Shown here piece after piece: positions 33,115-41,933 of a stretch of DNA of 64,000 nt. Origin of the DNA: Alicyclobacillus mali. GTDB taxonomy: Bacteria; Bacillota; Bacilli; Alicyclobacillales; Alicyclobacillaceae. The stretch's first letter is position 1. The number at the start of each line of letters is the position of its first letter. The stretch lies in assembly GCF_017329565.1 (NCBI RefSeq), contig NZ_JAFMTT010000017.1, one strand, 5' to 3'. The notes under the pieces are model-generated. The model ran no database searches, was not told where the DNA came from, and saw only the letters and a program-made list of their open reading frames with translations. Both the position numbers and the translations under genes were made by a program.

Positions 33115-34003
33115 CCGCGTGTGGCCGAAGCTGGTGGGCATCGCAGCGGTCATCACGGCGCTGCAGTTGCCTCTCTTTTACCATTACAACCGCCTGCTAG
33201 GATCGAGCGCCAATGCGGTGGACAACATCACCGTATCGCCGGCACAGGAGCAGGCGGAACAGAAGGAAATTGCGGCGCTCAAACAGCAGTACCGCTTTGT
33301 CACCGTGTCGGCGGACGGCCAGTACGCCGCATATCTGGATTCGAAGAACGTGTTGCACGTCATGGATCTCGCCAGCAAACAGGAACTGTGCGCGGCGAAC
33401 AATCCTTATACGGTTCAGTACGTCGAATGGATTGAGGACGAGCGCCTGTTCGTGGGCGAAGAAGTTCAGCCGGGCGACCTTGAACTGAAGACGGTGGACG
33501 TGCCGAGCGGCGTGCAGACCATCGTCACGCGCTTCGAGGGGCTGCCGTCGAACGCCTCGTTCACGAAGATCACGTTCAGCACGTACACGAACGACATCTA
33601 CATTCTCATCAACAGTGGCGAATCGAGCTCGCTGTACCACATCGGTACCATGAGCAACGTCTCGCTCGTGCCGACGGGCGGCCGTTATATCAAAAACATT
33701 GCCATCACGCAGACGGGCAGCAAGCTGTACTTCGAGGATTACGCGGACGGAAGCTTCAACGTACTGTCGCTCGACGATCAGGGCACCATCCGCCTCATCA
33801 AGCGCGACGCGGCGCTCGTCGCGGTCGTCGGAAACACGCTGTACTACGGCGCCATCAACAGCCAGGGCCTCGTGACGTCCGTGTACAGGTACGACGCCTC
33901 CACGGGCGCCTCCACGCTCGTCAAGACGCTCGCGACGCCAACCTTGGCCGCGAACATCGAGGTGACGGACAGCGGCGCCGTGCAGGTGAATGCGCCCACC
34001 TGA
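33107..34003 (+). CDS. Membrane-anchored protein with propeller-like repeats, unknown
   Basis: About 298 residues (GTG at 33107; a GTG at 33098 is also in frame). One N-terminal helix (residues 10-27) is followed by a coiled segment and then repeated beta-strand units with patterns like YVTVSADGQYAAYLD, DERLFVGEE, TKITFSTYTNDIYILI and GSKLYFEDYADGS, which suggest a beta-propeller or DPP-IV/TolB-like fold outside the membrane. It has no family name I recognise. It overlaps the NAGPA-domain gene by eight bases, so the two probably act in one surface process. The start is uncertain. Confidence 0.55.
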   Translation: MANRVWPKLVGIAAVITALQLPLFYHYNRLLGSSANAVDNITVSPAQEQAEQKEIAALKQQYRFVTVSADGQYAAYLDSKNVLHVMDLASKQELCAANNPYTVQYVEWIEDERLFVGEEVQPGDLELKTVDVPSGVQTIVTRFEGLPSNASFTKITFSTYTNDIYILINSGESSSLYHIGTMSNVSLVPTGGRYIKNIAITQTGSKLYFEDYADGSFNVLSLDDQGTIRLIKRDAALVAVVGNTLYYGAINSQGLVTSVYRYDASTGASTLVKTLATPTLAANIEVTDSGAVQVNAPT

Positions 34004-34030
34004 CGCCGGTCTGAGCCGCCGTGCGAAGCG

Positions 34031-34939
34031 TCACGTGGGGCGGTGGTCGGTGTACACGTTGGCCGGGTACGCCTCGCGCAGGCGCGCCATATGCGCGTCC
34101 GTGAGCGGCGGAAGCTTGCCCGCCTCCGCGTTTTCGCCCAGTTGCGCCATCCGCGATGCGCCAGGGACCGCGCAGCAGACGGCGCTTGGCGCCACGGAAA
34201 ACTGGATGGCGGCCTGGGCTGGCGTTCGATCCGGCGCGATCTGCCGCAAGATTTGCGGCGCGCGGGCGAGATCGGCCGCCCCGTAGCCGAGGTACGTGTC
34301 ATCCGGTTTCGGCGCCTTCTTGCCGCTGAGCCACCCGCTCGCCACGGGCCCTCGCGCAATGACCCCCACGCCCTTCGCCTCGATCTCCGGAAACCACTCC
34401 TCCGGCCGGCGATCCAACAGACTGTACTGCATCATGATGGTCGCGATGTTCGAGCCATTCAGGTAGCGGCGAATGACGTTCGGGCGGATGGACGAGATGC
34501 CGTACGCGCGAATGATGCCCTTCTCGACGAACCGCTCCATCAGCGCGACGATCTCGTCGAACGGGTCCTCCATCGTGCCGCCGTGCAACTGGTACAGGTC
34601 GATGTAGTCCGTGCGCAAGCGGCGCAGGCTGGCCTCAATCGCCCGCTCGATGTAAGCGGGCGACGGATCCCACGTCCACCCGGGCTTGCCGGGCTCGAAC
34701 CGGTTGCCGACCTTGGTGGCGATGACCACGCGCTGGCGCACGGGCGCAAGCGCCTCACCGACCACCTCTTCGTTCATCCCCTGCCCGTACAGATCCGCGG
34801 TGTCGAAAAAGGTGATGCCGAGATCGACGGCCTCCCGGATGATGCGGACGGCCTCGGCCCTGTCGGCGGGCAGGGTCATGCAGCCGAGGCCCACTTCGCT
34901 GATTTGGATACCGCTCCGTCCAAGTGCGGCTGTGCGCAT
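34031..34939 (-). CDS. Aldo/keto reductase
   Basis: The 302-residue enzyme starts MRTAALGRSGIQISEVGLGCMTL. The catalytic tetrad is in place: Asp and Tyr in FFDTADLYGQGMNE, Lys in VVIATKVGN, and His in DLYQLHGG. It uses NAD(P)H to reduce aldehydes or ketones. IIRAYGISSIRPNVI and ARGPVASGWLSGKK are normal for the family. Cys residues occur in the late AVCCAVPGASR segment. It is the last gene of a minus-strand run with an iron-dependent dehydrogenase. Confidence 0.92.
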   Translation of the reverse strand: MRTAALGRSGIQISEVGLGCMTLPADRAEAVRIIREAVDLGITFFDTADLYGQGMNEEVVGEALAPVRQRVVIATKVGNRFEPGKPGWTWDPSPAYIERAIEASLRRLRTDYIDLYQLHGGTMEDPFDEIVALMERFVEKGIIRAYGISSIRPNVIRRYLNGSNIATIMMQYSLLDRRPEEWFPEIEAKGVGVIARGPVASGWLSGKKAPKPDDTYLGYGAADLARAPQILRQIAPDRTPAQAAIQFSVAPSAVCCAVPGASRMAQLGENAEAGKLPPLTDAHMARLREAYPANVYTDHRPT

Positions 34940-34968
34940 TTCACATCTCTCCTTGGAAGCTCATGGCG

Positions 34969-36120
34969 TCAGTCTGCAAAGGCCATCTCGAGCACCGCGC
35001 GATAGTCGTGCGCCCCCATCGGGCGCGGGTTGCTCGGCGTCGAGGTGTTCTCGCACGCGAGTTCCGCCAGGCGGTCGAAGTCCGACGGGTTCACGCCCGG
35101 CAGATCCCGCAGTTTTGGAATGCCCAGGCCCTCGAGCCAAGTGCGAAGTCCCCCGAGGAGCGCCTCCGCCGCGCGCTCGGCGTGATCCTCCTCGCGCGCC
35201 AGGCCCATGGCCCGCGCGACCCAGGCGTACGGCTCCACCGCGCAGGGCAGGTTGTAACGAAGCGTCGGCAAAAGCATCACCGCGTTCGCCAAACCGTGCG
35301 GCGTATCGTACAGACTGCCCAGGGCCTCGGCTAGGCAGTGCACGGAGGCCACATCCGTCGATCCGAACGCGAGACCCGCAAGCAGGCTGCCGAGCAGCAT
35401 GTCGCGTCGCGAAGCCGGATCGCCGTGCTTGACGGCGCTTGGCAGCGCGCGATAGATGAGGCCGAGCGCCTCGTGGGCGTAGGCTTGCGCGATGGGGTGC
35501 GCGCCCTTGCACGTGGATCCTTCAATGGCGTGCACCAGCGCATCGACGCCGGTGTGGGCCGTCACGTCAGGCGGGAGGCTCGCGGTGAGGGCCGGATCGC
35601 ACACGGCGAGGGGCGGGCGCAGCAATTCGTGCTTCAGGGTGAGCTTTCGGTGCGTGCCCTGTTCCGTGATGACGGACGACCTCGTCACTTCCGATCCCGT
35701 CCCGGCGGTGGTGGGCACGGCGCAGACCGGCGCCGGCGGGCCGTACGGGCGGCGGTTGAGCGCATAGTCGCTCGGCGTGCCGCCCTGGCGCGCGAGCAGC
35801 GCAATGGCCTTACCCGCGTCCAGGCTGCTGCCGCCGCCCACGGCCACGACGCCGTCGGCGCGGTGTTCGAAAAAGGCGTCTCGGCCGGCGAAGCAGACGG
35901 CTTCGTCCGGGTTGGGCCGAACCTCGGCGAACACCCGGGGCACAAATCCGGCGCGAGCGAGAAGGCCCGCGATGCGATCCGCCGCGCCGGCCCGCACCAG
36001 CCCCGGATCCGTCACGAGGAGCAGCCGGCGCCCAAACCCTCGGGCCATCAGATGCTCCGGGAGCTGCTCGACGGCGCCGTCGCCGAACTCGATGTGCGTC
36101 TGAATGGAATAGGAAAACAT
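34969..36120 (-). CDS. Iron-containing alcohol dehydrogenase (type III)
   Basis: The 383-residue protein has the nucleotide-binding GGGSSLDAGKAIALL, the AVPTTAGTGSEVTR loop, HTGVDALVHAIEG with a metal-binding Asp and His, and VHCLAEALGSLYDTPHGLANAVMLP with the next two histidines. All metal ligands of Fe-ADH enzymes are present. Substrates in this family range from simple alcohols to hydroxy acids and lactaldehyde. It lies 29 bases upstream of the aldo/keto reductase and 16 bases after an SDR gene on the same strand, so a shared aldehyde/alcohol pathway is likely. Confidence 0.92.
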   Translation of the reverse strand: MFSYSIQTHIEFGDGAVEQLPEHLMARGFGRRLLLVTDPGLVRAGAADRIAGLLARAGFVPRVFAEVRPNPDEAVCFAGRDAFFEHRADGVVAVGGGSSLDAGKAIALLARQGGTPSDYALNRRPYGPPAPVCAVPTTAGTGSEVTRSSVITEQGTHRKLTLKHELLRPPLAVCDPALTASLPPDVTAHTGVDALVHAIEGSTCKGAHPIAQAYAHEALGLIYRALPSAVKHGDPASRRDMLLGSLLAGLAFGSTDVASVHCLAEALGSLYDTPHGLANAVMLLPTLRYNLPCAVEPYAWVARAMGLAREEDHAERAAEALLGGLRTWLEGLGIPKLRDLPGVNPSDFDRLAELACENTSTPSNPRPMGAHDYRAVLEMAFAD

Positions 36121-36136
36121 CAGGCTCGTCCCTTCG

Positions 36137-36904
36137 TCATTCCGCGTAGATCATTTTGATGGTCATGCCGCCGTCCACCACGAAGTTTTGCCCAGTGATG
36201 AACGACGCGCCATCCGATGCGAGGAACCTGCACACTTCCGCGATGTCCTCGGGCCGGCCGACGCGCCCCGCCGGGTGCTGGGCGTGATCGATGGGGCGCA
36301 AATCCGGTTCCGCTCGCTGCGATGACTTTTTCCACTCGGATACCTCGATCCACCCTGGAGAGATGGCGTTCACGCGCACCTCCGGGCCCAGGCTCACGGC
36401 CAAGGCATGTGTGAGCGCGAGCACGCCGCCTTTGGAGGCAGAGTAAGGCTCCGTGTTAGGCTCCGACATGAGCGCCCGCGTGGAGGCGATGTTGACGATG
36501 CATCCGCGCGTCTTGCGAAGGAGCGGCGCGGCGTGCTTGGCCATGAGAAACGGCCCGCGCAGGTTCACCCCGAGAATGCGGTCCCACGCAGCGGTGGGCA
36601 GCTCTTCCACGGGTACGCCGGGGAAGCCAAGCCCGGCGTTGTTGACGACGAGATGGATCCTCGAAAACGCTTCGTCCACCTGGCGGATGAGCGACTGCAC
36701 CGAAGATTCATCCGCCACGTCGGTCTGCACAAACAGAGCCTGTAGTCTGCCTTCTCCGCCGGCCAGTTCTGCTTCCGCCTCGCGGCCCGCCTCCTCGTCC
36801 ACCTCCGCGATGACGACTTGCCAGCCGTCCTCCCAGAAGGCTTTCGCGATGGCGCGGCCGATGCCCTGGCCGCCCCCTGTCACAATGGCCACACGCGTGT
36901 CCAT
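36137..36904 (-). CDS. Short-chain dehydrogenase/reductase
   Basis: The 255-residue SDR starts at ATG 36904 (GAAGGTG upstream). Motifs: VTGGGQGIGRAIAKA for NAD(P) binding, LVVNNAGLG, the catalytic Ser in CIVNIASTR and YSASKGG for Tyr-Lys, with AISPGWIEVSEWKKS at the substrate loop and FVVDGGMTIKM at the C-terminus. It heads a three-gene minus-strand run with Fe-ADH and an aldo/keto reductase. An upstream in-frame ATG (37009) would add a Cys-rich stretch without domain value. Confidence 0.9.
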   Translation of the reverse strand: MDTRVAIVTGGGQGIGRAIAKAFWEDGWQVVIAEVDEEAGREAEAELAGGEGRLQALFVQTDVADESSVQSLIRQVDEAFSRIHLVVNNAGLGFPGVPVEELPTAAWDRILGVNLRGPFLMAKHAAPLLRKTRGCIVNIASTRALMSEPNTEPYSASKGGVLALTHALAVSLGPEVRVNAISPGWIEVSEWKKSSQRAEPDLRPIDHAQHPAGRVGRPEDIAEVCRFLASDGASFITGQNFVVDGGMTIKMIYAE

Positions 36905-37067
36905 AAGGTTCACCTTCTTTGCGAGCTCGGTTTCTCTTTCACGATAACGCAGAATGAGGCGCGTTCCAAGACATGGGGATGCCGCTTGTGCGTGTGGAAA
37001 ACAAAACATCCTCCTGCGGCAAACCGCCAGGAGGATGGATGTGGGCGTCGGGCCGAGGACGCGCGTC

Positions 37068-37529
37068 TCAGCGCCCGAGATACGAATATAGCAAGCCCGC
37101 CGCTTGACCCGGCGTGTAGACGATGTAGAGGAGGATGAACACCACCAGCCCAGTGGCTGCCGTCACAAACCAGGTGACAAGCGTCCAAGGGGCAATCTTT
37201 CGGTGGCGCGAAAAGCGCGCGCGCGACGCGTACACGAGCGTGATGACCCCGAGGATGGCCGCCACCGTTGCGAGCACGGAGTGGACCTGAAGAAACCCGT
37301 AGTAGAACGGGCTCATGGACTTCGGCCCGCCGAATTCGTTGTCGCCTAGGAGTACCGTCTTCAGCACGTAAATGATGAAGAAGAGCGCCGCAAACACGAC
37401 GCCTCGGAGCATCCAGCGCCGATGCACCCGCACGCGGTGATGCCGGATGTGGTACCAGCCCACGATGAAACAGACCACGCTGATCAATATACAGGCCTCG
37501 TTGATGTACGAAAACACGATGGCCAGCAC
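37068..37529 (-). CDS. DUF420 membrane protein (CtaM/YozB-like)
   Basis: The 153-residue protein has four hydrophobic segments with the conserved His-rich GWYHIRHHRVRVHRRWM, VLKTVLLGD and YYGFLQVHSVLATVAAILGV motifs of DUF420 (PF04238). In Staphylococcus, a protein of this kind (CtaM) is needed for maturation of the aa3 menaquinol oxidase, which this organism also encodes 8 kb away. That gives a plausible role in QoxABCD assembly. The start is GTG 37529, with CGAGG eight bases upstream. Confidence 0.82.
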   Translation of the reverse strand: MLAIVFSYINEACILISVVCFIVGWYHIRHHRVRVHRRWMLRGVVFAALFFIIYVLKTVLLGDNEFGGPKSMSPFYYGFLQVHSVLATVAAILGVITLVYASRARFSRHRKIAPWTLVTWFVTAATGLVVFILLYIVYTPGQAAGLLYSYLGR

Positions 37530-37669
37530 GCGCCTCACCTCGCAATTCTGCGCGTATTGTAGCACGCCCGACTGGGACGTGCATCTTCACCTCGTGGCGC
37601 TGCTTGGCGCGCGCAGGCATGTGTCAGCGTTCGTTCGGAATTGCGTGGATTCAAAATCGCCAGCCTTCG

Positions 37670-37709
37670 TTCAGCGTCGCTTAAGACTTGGCTCAGGCGG
37701 CGTTCAGCG
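37670..37709 (+). promoter_or_regulatory. TTCAGCG direct repeats upstream of GtrA and the two-component genes
   Basis: TTCAGCG occurs at 37670-37676 and 37703-37709, 33 bases apart (three helical turns), and a related TCAGCG lies at 37624-37629. OmpR-type regulators bind such direct repeats. The repeats stand just upstream of the operon encoding an OmpR-type regulator, so autoregulation is possible. Confidence 0.4.
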
Positions 37710-37747
37710 ACAGGGTGTACGCTGACGTCGGTGAGGAGCGTGACCTG

Positions 37748-38179
37748 ATGGGGCGAATGCATGAGAGCCCGCGCCTGAGCCGGCAAGTCTTGGTGTTCGC
37801 CGCCGTGGGCGTGCTCAATACGGCCGTCGATACTGGCGTATTTTTTGCGCTTGCGGCGCTGTGTCACGTCGCCTCGGCCGTGGCTCAGGTGGTATCCTAT
37901 GCCTGTGGAATGGTGAACAGTTTCGCCTGGAATCGCGGCGTGACGTTTCGAGCCGGCGCGTTTCGCTGGGGGGAAGTCGCCCGCTTCGCTCTCGTGAACG
38001 GCGTGTCGCTCGTGGCCTCCGCCGTGTGCATGGGGCTGTTGTCGCGGGCGGGATGGCCGCTCGTCGCCGCGAAGGCGGTTGTGACCATGGGTACGTGGAG
38101 CCTCAATTTTGTCGGGTCGAAATGGTGGGTTTGGCGCCATGCCAGGGGACAATCGAGCGGTTCTGTACGATCCGTCTAA
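37748..38179 (+). CDS. GtrA-family membrane protein
   Basis: The 143-residue protein has four hydrophobic segments. FAAVGVLNTAVDTGVFFAL, SYACGMVNSFAWNRGVTF and LNFVGSKWWVWR are the standard GtrA (PF04138) motifs. GtrA-type proteins are thought to move lipid-linked sugars, such as undecaprenyl-phosphate-glucose, across the membrane. The start ATG 37748 has GAGGAG upstream. It overlaps the response regulator gene by 41 bases, so envelope glycan status and the two-component system may be linked. Confidence 0.9.
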   Translation: MGRMHESPRLSRQVLVFAAVGVLNTAVDTGVFFALAALCHVASAVAQVVSYACGMVNSFAWNRGVTFRAGAFRWGEVARFALVNGVSLVASAVCMGLLSRAGWPLVAAKAVVTMGTWSLNFVGSKWWVWRHARGQSSGSVRSV

Positions 38180-38846
38180 GGTTCGCGTGTTGGTCGTCGA
38201 TGACGAGCCGAGCATTGTCAAATTTCTCGAGTTTGGCCTGCGGCGGGAAGGCTACGCGGTCGACACGGCCGAGGACGGCGTGGAGGCCATCGCCAAGGCG
38301 CGCGAGTCCATGCCGCACGTCTGCATTCTGGACGTGATGATGCCTGGCCCGGACGGCTTCGAAGTGTGCCGGATGCTGAAGGGCATGGGCAACGTCGCCG
38401 TCATCCTGCTCACCGCGCGCGACGCCATCGACGATCGCGTCAAAGGGCTTGTCGGCGGCGCCGATGACTACGTCGTCAAGCCATTCAGTTTTGAAGAACT
38501 TCTCGCGCGCATTCACGCTCGCGTTCGCAACCAGTTTCCGAGCCTGCTCAAGCAGCAGGAGGTCGGTCCGTTTGTCATCGACGATGCCCGCAAGGAGATT
38601 TCGTTCCGCGGCGAAACCCTGAAACTGTCGTCGACCGAATACGAGCTTCTGCGCTATCTTCTGCAGAATCACGGGCTCGTGCTGAGCAAGGCGCAGATCC
38701 TCGATCACGTCTGGGGCTACGATTTCAACGGCCAGGACAACATCGTCGAGGTCTACATCAGTGCGCTGCGCGAGAAGCTGGGCGACCGGGATCGGACGCT
38801 CATTCGCACCCTCCGCGGCCAGGGCTACCGGGTGGATCTGCCATGA
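38139..38846 (+). CDS. OmpR/PhoB-type response regulator
   Basis: The 235-residue regulator starts at ATG 38139 inside the gtrA frame. VLVVDDEPSIVKFLE, CILDVMMPGPDG (Asp65), VILLTARDAIDDRVKGL and DDYVVKPFSFEEL form a complete receiver. The winged helix ends with SSTEYELLRYL, LSKAQILDHVWG and VEVYISALREKLG...LIRTLRGQGYRV. Its stop overlaps the start of the kinase gene. It most resembles MprA/CssR-type regulators of envelope stress, but the target is unknown. Confidence 0.93.
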   Translation: MPGDNRAVLYDPSKVRVLVVDDEPSIVKFLEFGLRREGYAVDTAEDGVEAIAKARESMPHVCILDVMMPGPDGFEVCRMLKGMGNVAVILLTARDAIDDRVKGLVGGADDYVVKPFSFEELLARIHARVRNQFPSLLKQQEVGPFVIDDARKEISFRGETLKLSSTEYELLRYLLQNHGLVLSKAQILDHVWGYDFNGQDNIVEVYISALREKLGDRDRTLIRTLRGQGYRVDLP

Positions 38847-40426
38847 GCGCGGTTGCCCGGTTCGCGCATGTTGCCGCCGTCACGGCGAGGCGGGCCGCCG
38901 GGGGTGTGCGCGCTTTCGCCCGTCACCTGCTGGTGGCCGTTTCCCGGGCGTGCGTGCGGCTCCGCTCGGCGACGCTCGCGCTTCACCTCTCGCTGGTCAC
39001 CTATGCCGTGATGATCGCCGCCATTGCGCTCGTCGGCGCCCTGCAAGCGCTCTTTCTTCGCCAGTTCCTCCTTGCGGAGACGGCGAGATCGCTCCATCAG
39101 GAGCTCATGGACGTCCCGGCGCAGGCGTGGATTTGGCTGGCCAACGGATCCGGTGGCGCCGAGGCATCCGGGCCGCCGTTTCGCCTCGGGCCCCTGCCGT
39201 TCCTCGCGGCGCGTGGCAGCCTCGCGTACATAGATCCGTCAGGGCAGGTGCACCCCATCTATGCGCCGCACGGCCTGCCGGTCCTGTCGCGCGAGACGTA
39301 CGAGGCCATGCTCAACTTCGGCGTGCCGGCGTCCGCGTATCAGCTCGCCTCGACGAGCCACGGGCGCGATCTCGTCGTCACAGCCCTCATCGGGCCGCCG
39401 GATCGGCCGCTCGGCTTGGCACAGGTGAGTGTGCCAACGAGCGAGATCGACGCCATGGTCGCGCGGCAGATGCTCCTTTACGGCGTGGTGGCGTTCGCGG
39501 TGCTGGTGGCCGCGCTCGCCGCGTACAGGGCGCTCATCCGCAGGGCGCTCGTCCCGCTTCACCGCGTGGTGGAGCATGCGCAGCGCATTGACGCTGGCAA
39601 TCTCGACGAGCGTTTTGAGGTGCGCCCGGGCATGCAGGCGGAGGTGCGGTCGCTCGCCGCGTCGTTCAACGGCATGCTGGATCGCCTGGGGAGCGCGTTT
39701 TGGGCGGAGCGGGACGCGAAGGAGCGCATGCGGCAGTTTGTCGCGGACGCCTCGCACGAGCTGCGCACGCCGCTCACGGCACTGAGCGGCTACCTCGAGG
39801 TGCTGCAAAAGGGCGGGGACTTCACGGACGAGGAGTGGCGGGACGCGCTGCAGCAGATGCACGGCGAAGCCCGGCGCCTTGCGGGCTTGGTCGAGCAGAT
39901 GCTGAGGCTTGCGCGCGCGGAGGACGTGCGCGCGTCGTGGGCGGGCGACAAGCGCGAACGCGTGCGGCTCGGGACGCTGGTGATGTCGCTCGACGCGCTG
40001 TGGCGCGGGCTGTGCGGGTCTCGCGAGCTGACGTATCGCATCGAGGGCGATCCGGCCGTCTTCGCGGATCCGGACGCCTTGAAGCAGGTGTTGTTCAACC
40101 TGGTGCAGAACGCGGTGCAGCACACGCCGGAAGAGGGCGGCGAAATTGTCATCTCCGTGTGGACGGACGGGTGCGAGGCCAAGCTCGCGGTGGCGGACAA
40201 CGGCACGGGGATTCCCAAGGTGCATCAGCCCCACGTGTTTGAGCGATTCTATCGCGTGGACGAGGCGCGATCGCGCGCGAAAGGCGGCGCGGGCCTCGGG
40301 CTCGCCATCTGCAAGGCGATTGTGGAGGCGCACGGCGGCCGAATTGCGTGTGAAAGCGAGCCCGGCGAAGGCGCTGCATTCACGGTGACCTTGCCCGTCG
40401 CGGGAACGGATGGAGATGGAGCCTAG
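38843..40426 (+). CDS. Sensor histidine kinase (HAMP-HisKA-HATPase)
   Basis: The 527-residue kinase (ATGA overlap with the regulator) has one helix at about residues 48-70, an extracytoplasmic domain of about 140 residues, a second helix around 215-235, a HAMP linker, HisKA with FVADASHELRTPLTALSGYL (His305), and a HATPase with VLFNLVQNAVQHTP, VADNGTGIP and KGGAGLGLAICKAIV. All motifs are complete. The first 45 residues are Arg/Ala-rich. It phosphorylates the regulator encoded just before it. Confidence 0.93.
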   Translation: MSAVARFAHVAAVTARRAAGGVRAFARHLLVAVSRACVRLRSATLALHLSLVTYAVMIAAIALVGALQALFLRQFLLAETARSLHQELMDVPAQAWIWLANGSGGAEASGPPFRLGPLPFLAARGSLAYIDPSGQVHPIYAPHGLPVLSRETYEAMLNFGVPASAYQLASTSHGRDLVVTALIGPPDRPLGLAQVSVPTSEIDAMVARQMLLYGVVAFAVLVAALAAYRALIRRALVPLHRVVEHAQRIDAGNLDERFEVRPGMQAEVRSLAASFNGMLDRLGSAFWAERDAKERMRQFVADASHELRTPLTALSGYLEVLQKGGDFTDEEWRDALQQMHGEARRLAGLVEQMLRLARAEDVRASWAGDKRERVRLGTLVMSLDALWRGLCGSRELTYRIEGDPAVFADPDALKQVLFNLVQNAVQHTPEEGGEIVISVWTDGCEAKLAVADNGTGIPKVHQPHVFERFYRVDEARSRAKGGAGLGLAICKAIVEAHGGRIACESEPGEGAAFTVTLPVAGTDGDGA

Positions 40427-40437
40427 GAGGGATGGGC

Positions 40438-40749
40438 ATGGAAGTGCAGGTGACGGATGCGGCGAAATCAAGGCTGGTGGCCATGGGCGTGCCGGAAGGC
40501 AGCCGGCTTCGGCTGAAGGCCGACATCGAGGCGCACGTGAGTTGCGCTTGCCAGGTGGACATTCACATGATTGCCGACGGCGCGCCTCCGCTCGCTGTGT
40601 CGCTCGGGTATGACGTGCGCGTGGATGAGGAGGCACAAAAGCTGTTGGGCGATGAACAGCCGCTCGTACTCGACTACGTTCCCTTGAGCGGACTGGTGCT
40701 GCGCTCGCCGCATGAGACGCTCGCGCATAACATCCAGGTGGAGGCGTGA
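40438..40749 (+). CDS. HesB/YqkB-like small protein (Fe-S_biosyn fold)
   Basis: The 103-residue protein starts at ATG 40438 behind TAGGAGGG. MEVQVTDAAKSRL, VPEGSRLRLKAD and the later VRVDEEAQKLLG and PLVLDYVPLSGLVL follow the HesB/IscA fold (PF01521), but the C-terminal Cys-Gly-Cys of true A-type carriers is absent; only CACQ in mid-protein has cysteines. This fits the YneR/YqkB branch, whose function is not settled. It follows the kinase gene by 11 bases. Confidence 0.7.
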   Translation: MEVQVTDAAKSRLVAMGVPEGSRLRLKADIEAHVSCACQVDIHMIADGAPPLAVSLGYDVRVDEEAQKLLGDEQPLVLDYVPLSGLVLRSPHETLAHNIQVEA

Positions 40750-40783
40750 ACCGCGGGGCGCTGGCGAGGCGCCCCGCTCCATG

Positions 40784-41548
40784 TCAGTACGCCGTCCAGC
40801 CCGCGTCGGCGATCACGACGGCCCCGTTCACGAAGCTCGCTTCGTCGGACGCGAGGAACAGCGCAACGTGGGCGATTTCTTCAGGCTTGCCGGTGCGCGG
40901 ATTGAGGCTCATCCCAGCCATGGTCGCCTGAACCCCGAGGGAAGCCGGATCGACATTCGGGCTCGAACCCATGATGTTCGTCTCCACGCCGCCGGGCGCG
41001 ATGGCGTTGCAGCGAATCCCAAAGCGCGCATACTGGTAGGCGACGTTCTTGGTCAGGCCCACCACGGCGTGCTTCGAGGCCGTGTACGCCGCCCCGGCGC
41101 GGGAGCCAAACAGGCCGCCAACCGATGCGATGTTCACGATGGCACCGCGCCCCTTGTCCATCATGAGGGGCAGAGATTTGCGAATGGCGCGCATCGGCCC
41201 TGTGACATTGACCGCAAAGACGCGTTCCCACAGCTCGTCCGTCACCTCATGAGCCGGTTTCATGCCGTCCATGATCCCCGCGTTGTTGACGAGGATGTCG
41301 ATCCCGCCGAAGGCGTCAACGGCGCGCTGAATCATCCCGTCCACATCGTCCGCCGAGGCCACGCTGGCGACGCAGGTCTCGACGTGGCCGCCCGCGCTGC
41401 GGATTTCGTCGGCGACGGATGCCAGACCTTCCGCGGCGATGTCGGCCGCGAGCACGCGCGCCCCTTCCTTCGCAAACAGGACGGCCATCGCGCGGCCCAT
41501 CCCCGAGGCCGCACCTGTGATGACAGCGACGCGATCTTCCAGGCGCAA
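40784..41548 (-). CDS. Short-chain dehydrogenase/reductase
   Basis: The 254-residue SDR starts at TTG 41548, eight bases after AAAGGAGG. Motifs: VITGAASGMGRAMAVLF, DILVNNAGIMDGM, IVNIASVGG and AAYTASKHAVVGL, then CNAIAPGGVETNIMGS. The C-terminal FVNGAVVIADAGWTAY completes the fold. Substrate and cofactor preference are not clear, although the Asp in ARVLAADIAAEG favours NAD. It converges with the HesB-like gene. Confidence 0.9.
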   Translation of the reverse strand: MRLEDRVAVITGAASGMGRAMAVLFAKEGARVLAADIAAEGLASVADEIRSAGGHVETCVASVASADDVDGMIQRAVDAFGGIDILVNNAGIMDGMKPAHEVTDELWERVFAVNVTGPMRAIRKSLPLMMDKGRGAIVNIASVGGLFGSRAGAAYTASKHAVVGLTKNVAYQYARFGIRCNAIAPGGVETNIMGSSPNVDPASLGVQATMAGMSLNPRTGKPEEIAHVALFLASDEASFVNGAVVIADAGWTAY

Positions 41549-41697
41549 GGAGAAGACCTCCTTTATCCATGAAAAATGTTTATCGTTGAAAACATTCGCG
41601 ATGGCGCGAGGGAATCCTGCGGCTTCGGAGACGAGGATGGGGCAAAGGGGCGGTACGTGACAGCGCGGCCAGGAGGCAGTTACCGCGCGTGAACACG

Positions 41698-41727
41698 AAA
41701 AAATCCGCGCAAGCCAGCGCGGATTTT
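41698..41727 (-). terminator. Terminator of tRNA-Pro
   Basis: AAAATCCGCGC (41700-41710) and GCGCGGATTTT (41717-41727) are perfect reverse complements around a six-base loop. Read on the minus strand the stem is followed by TTTTTT, ten bases after the tRNA 3' end. Confidence 0.85.
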
Positions 41728-41737
41728 CGATCTTGAG

Positions 41738-41813
41738 TGGTCGGAATGACAGGACTCGAACCTGCGACCTCACGGTCCCGAACCGTGCGCTCTACCACCT
41801 GAGCTACATTCCG
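41738..41813 (-). tRNA. tRNA-Pro (anticodon CGG)
   Basis: On the minus strand a 76-nt cloverleaf is formed: acceptor CGGAATG/CATTCCG, D arm GCTC...GAGC, anticodon stem CACGG/CCGTG with loop TTCGGGA (anticodon CGG), T arm GCAGG-TTCGAGT-CCTGT, discriminator A and an encoded CCA at 41740-41738. It reads CCG proline codons, which are common here. Confidence 0.96.
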
Positions 41814-41844
41814 TCGCCTTGACGCCTCAAAGCGGACAGCAATG

Positions 41845-41873
41845 AATATAGCAGAGGGCACCTTCCTCGTCAA
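41845..41873 (-). promoter_or_regulatory. SigA-type promoter of tRNA-Pro
   Basis: On the minus strand TTGACG (41873-41868) is followed after 17 bases by TATATT (41850-41845), about 32 bases before the tRNA 5' end. Confidence 0.75.
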
Positions 41874-41933
41874 GGCCTTTTTGTGGAAAAGGGATGCCTG
41901 AGATGCTTTCCATCAGACAAGCTCTCCAAATAC

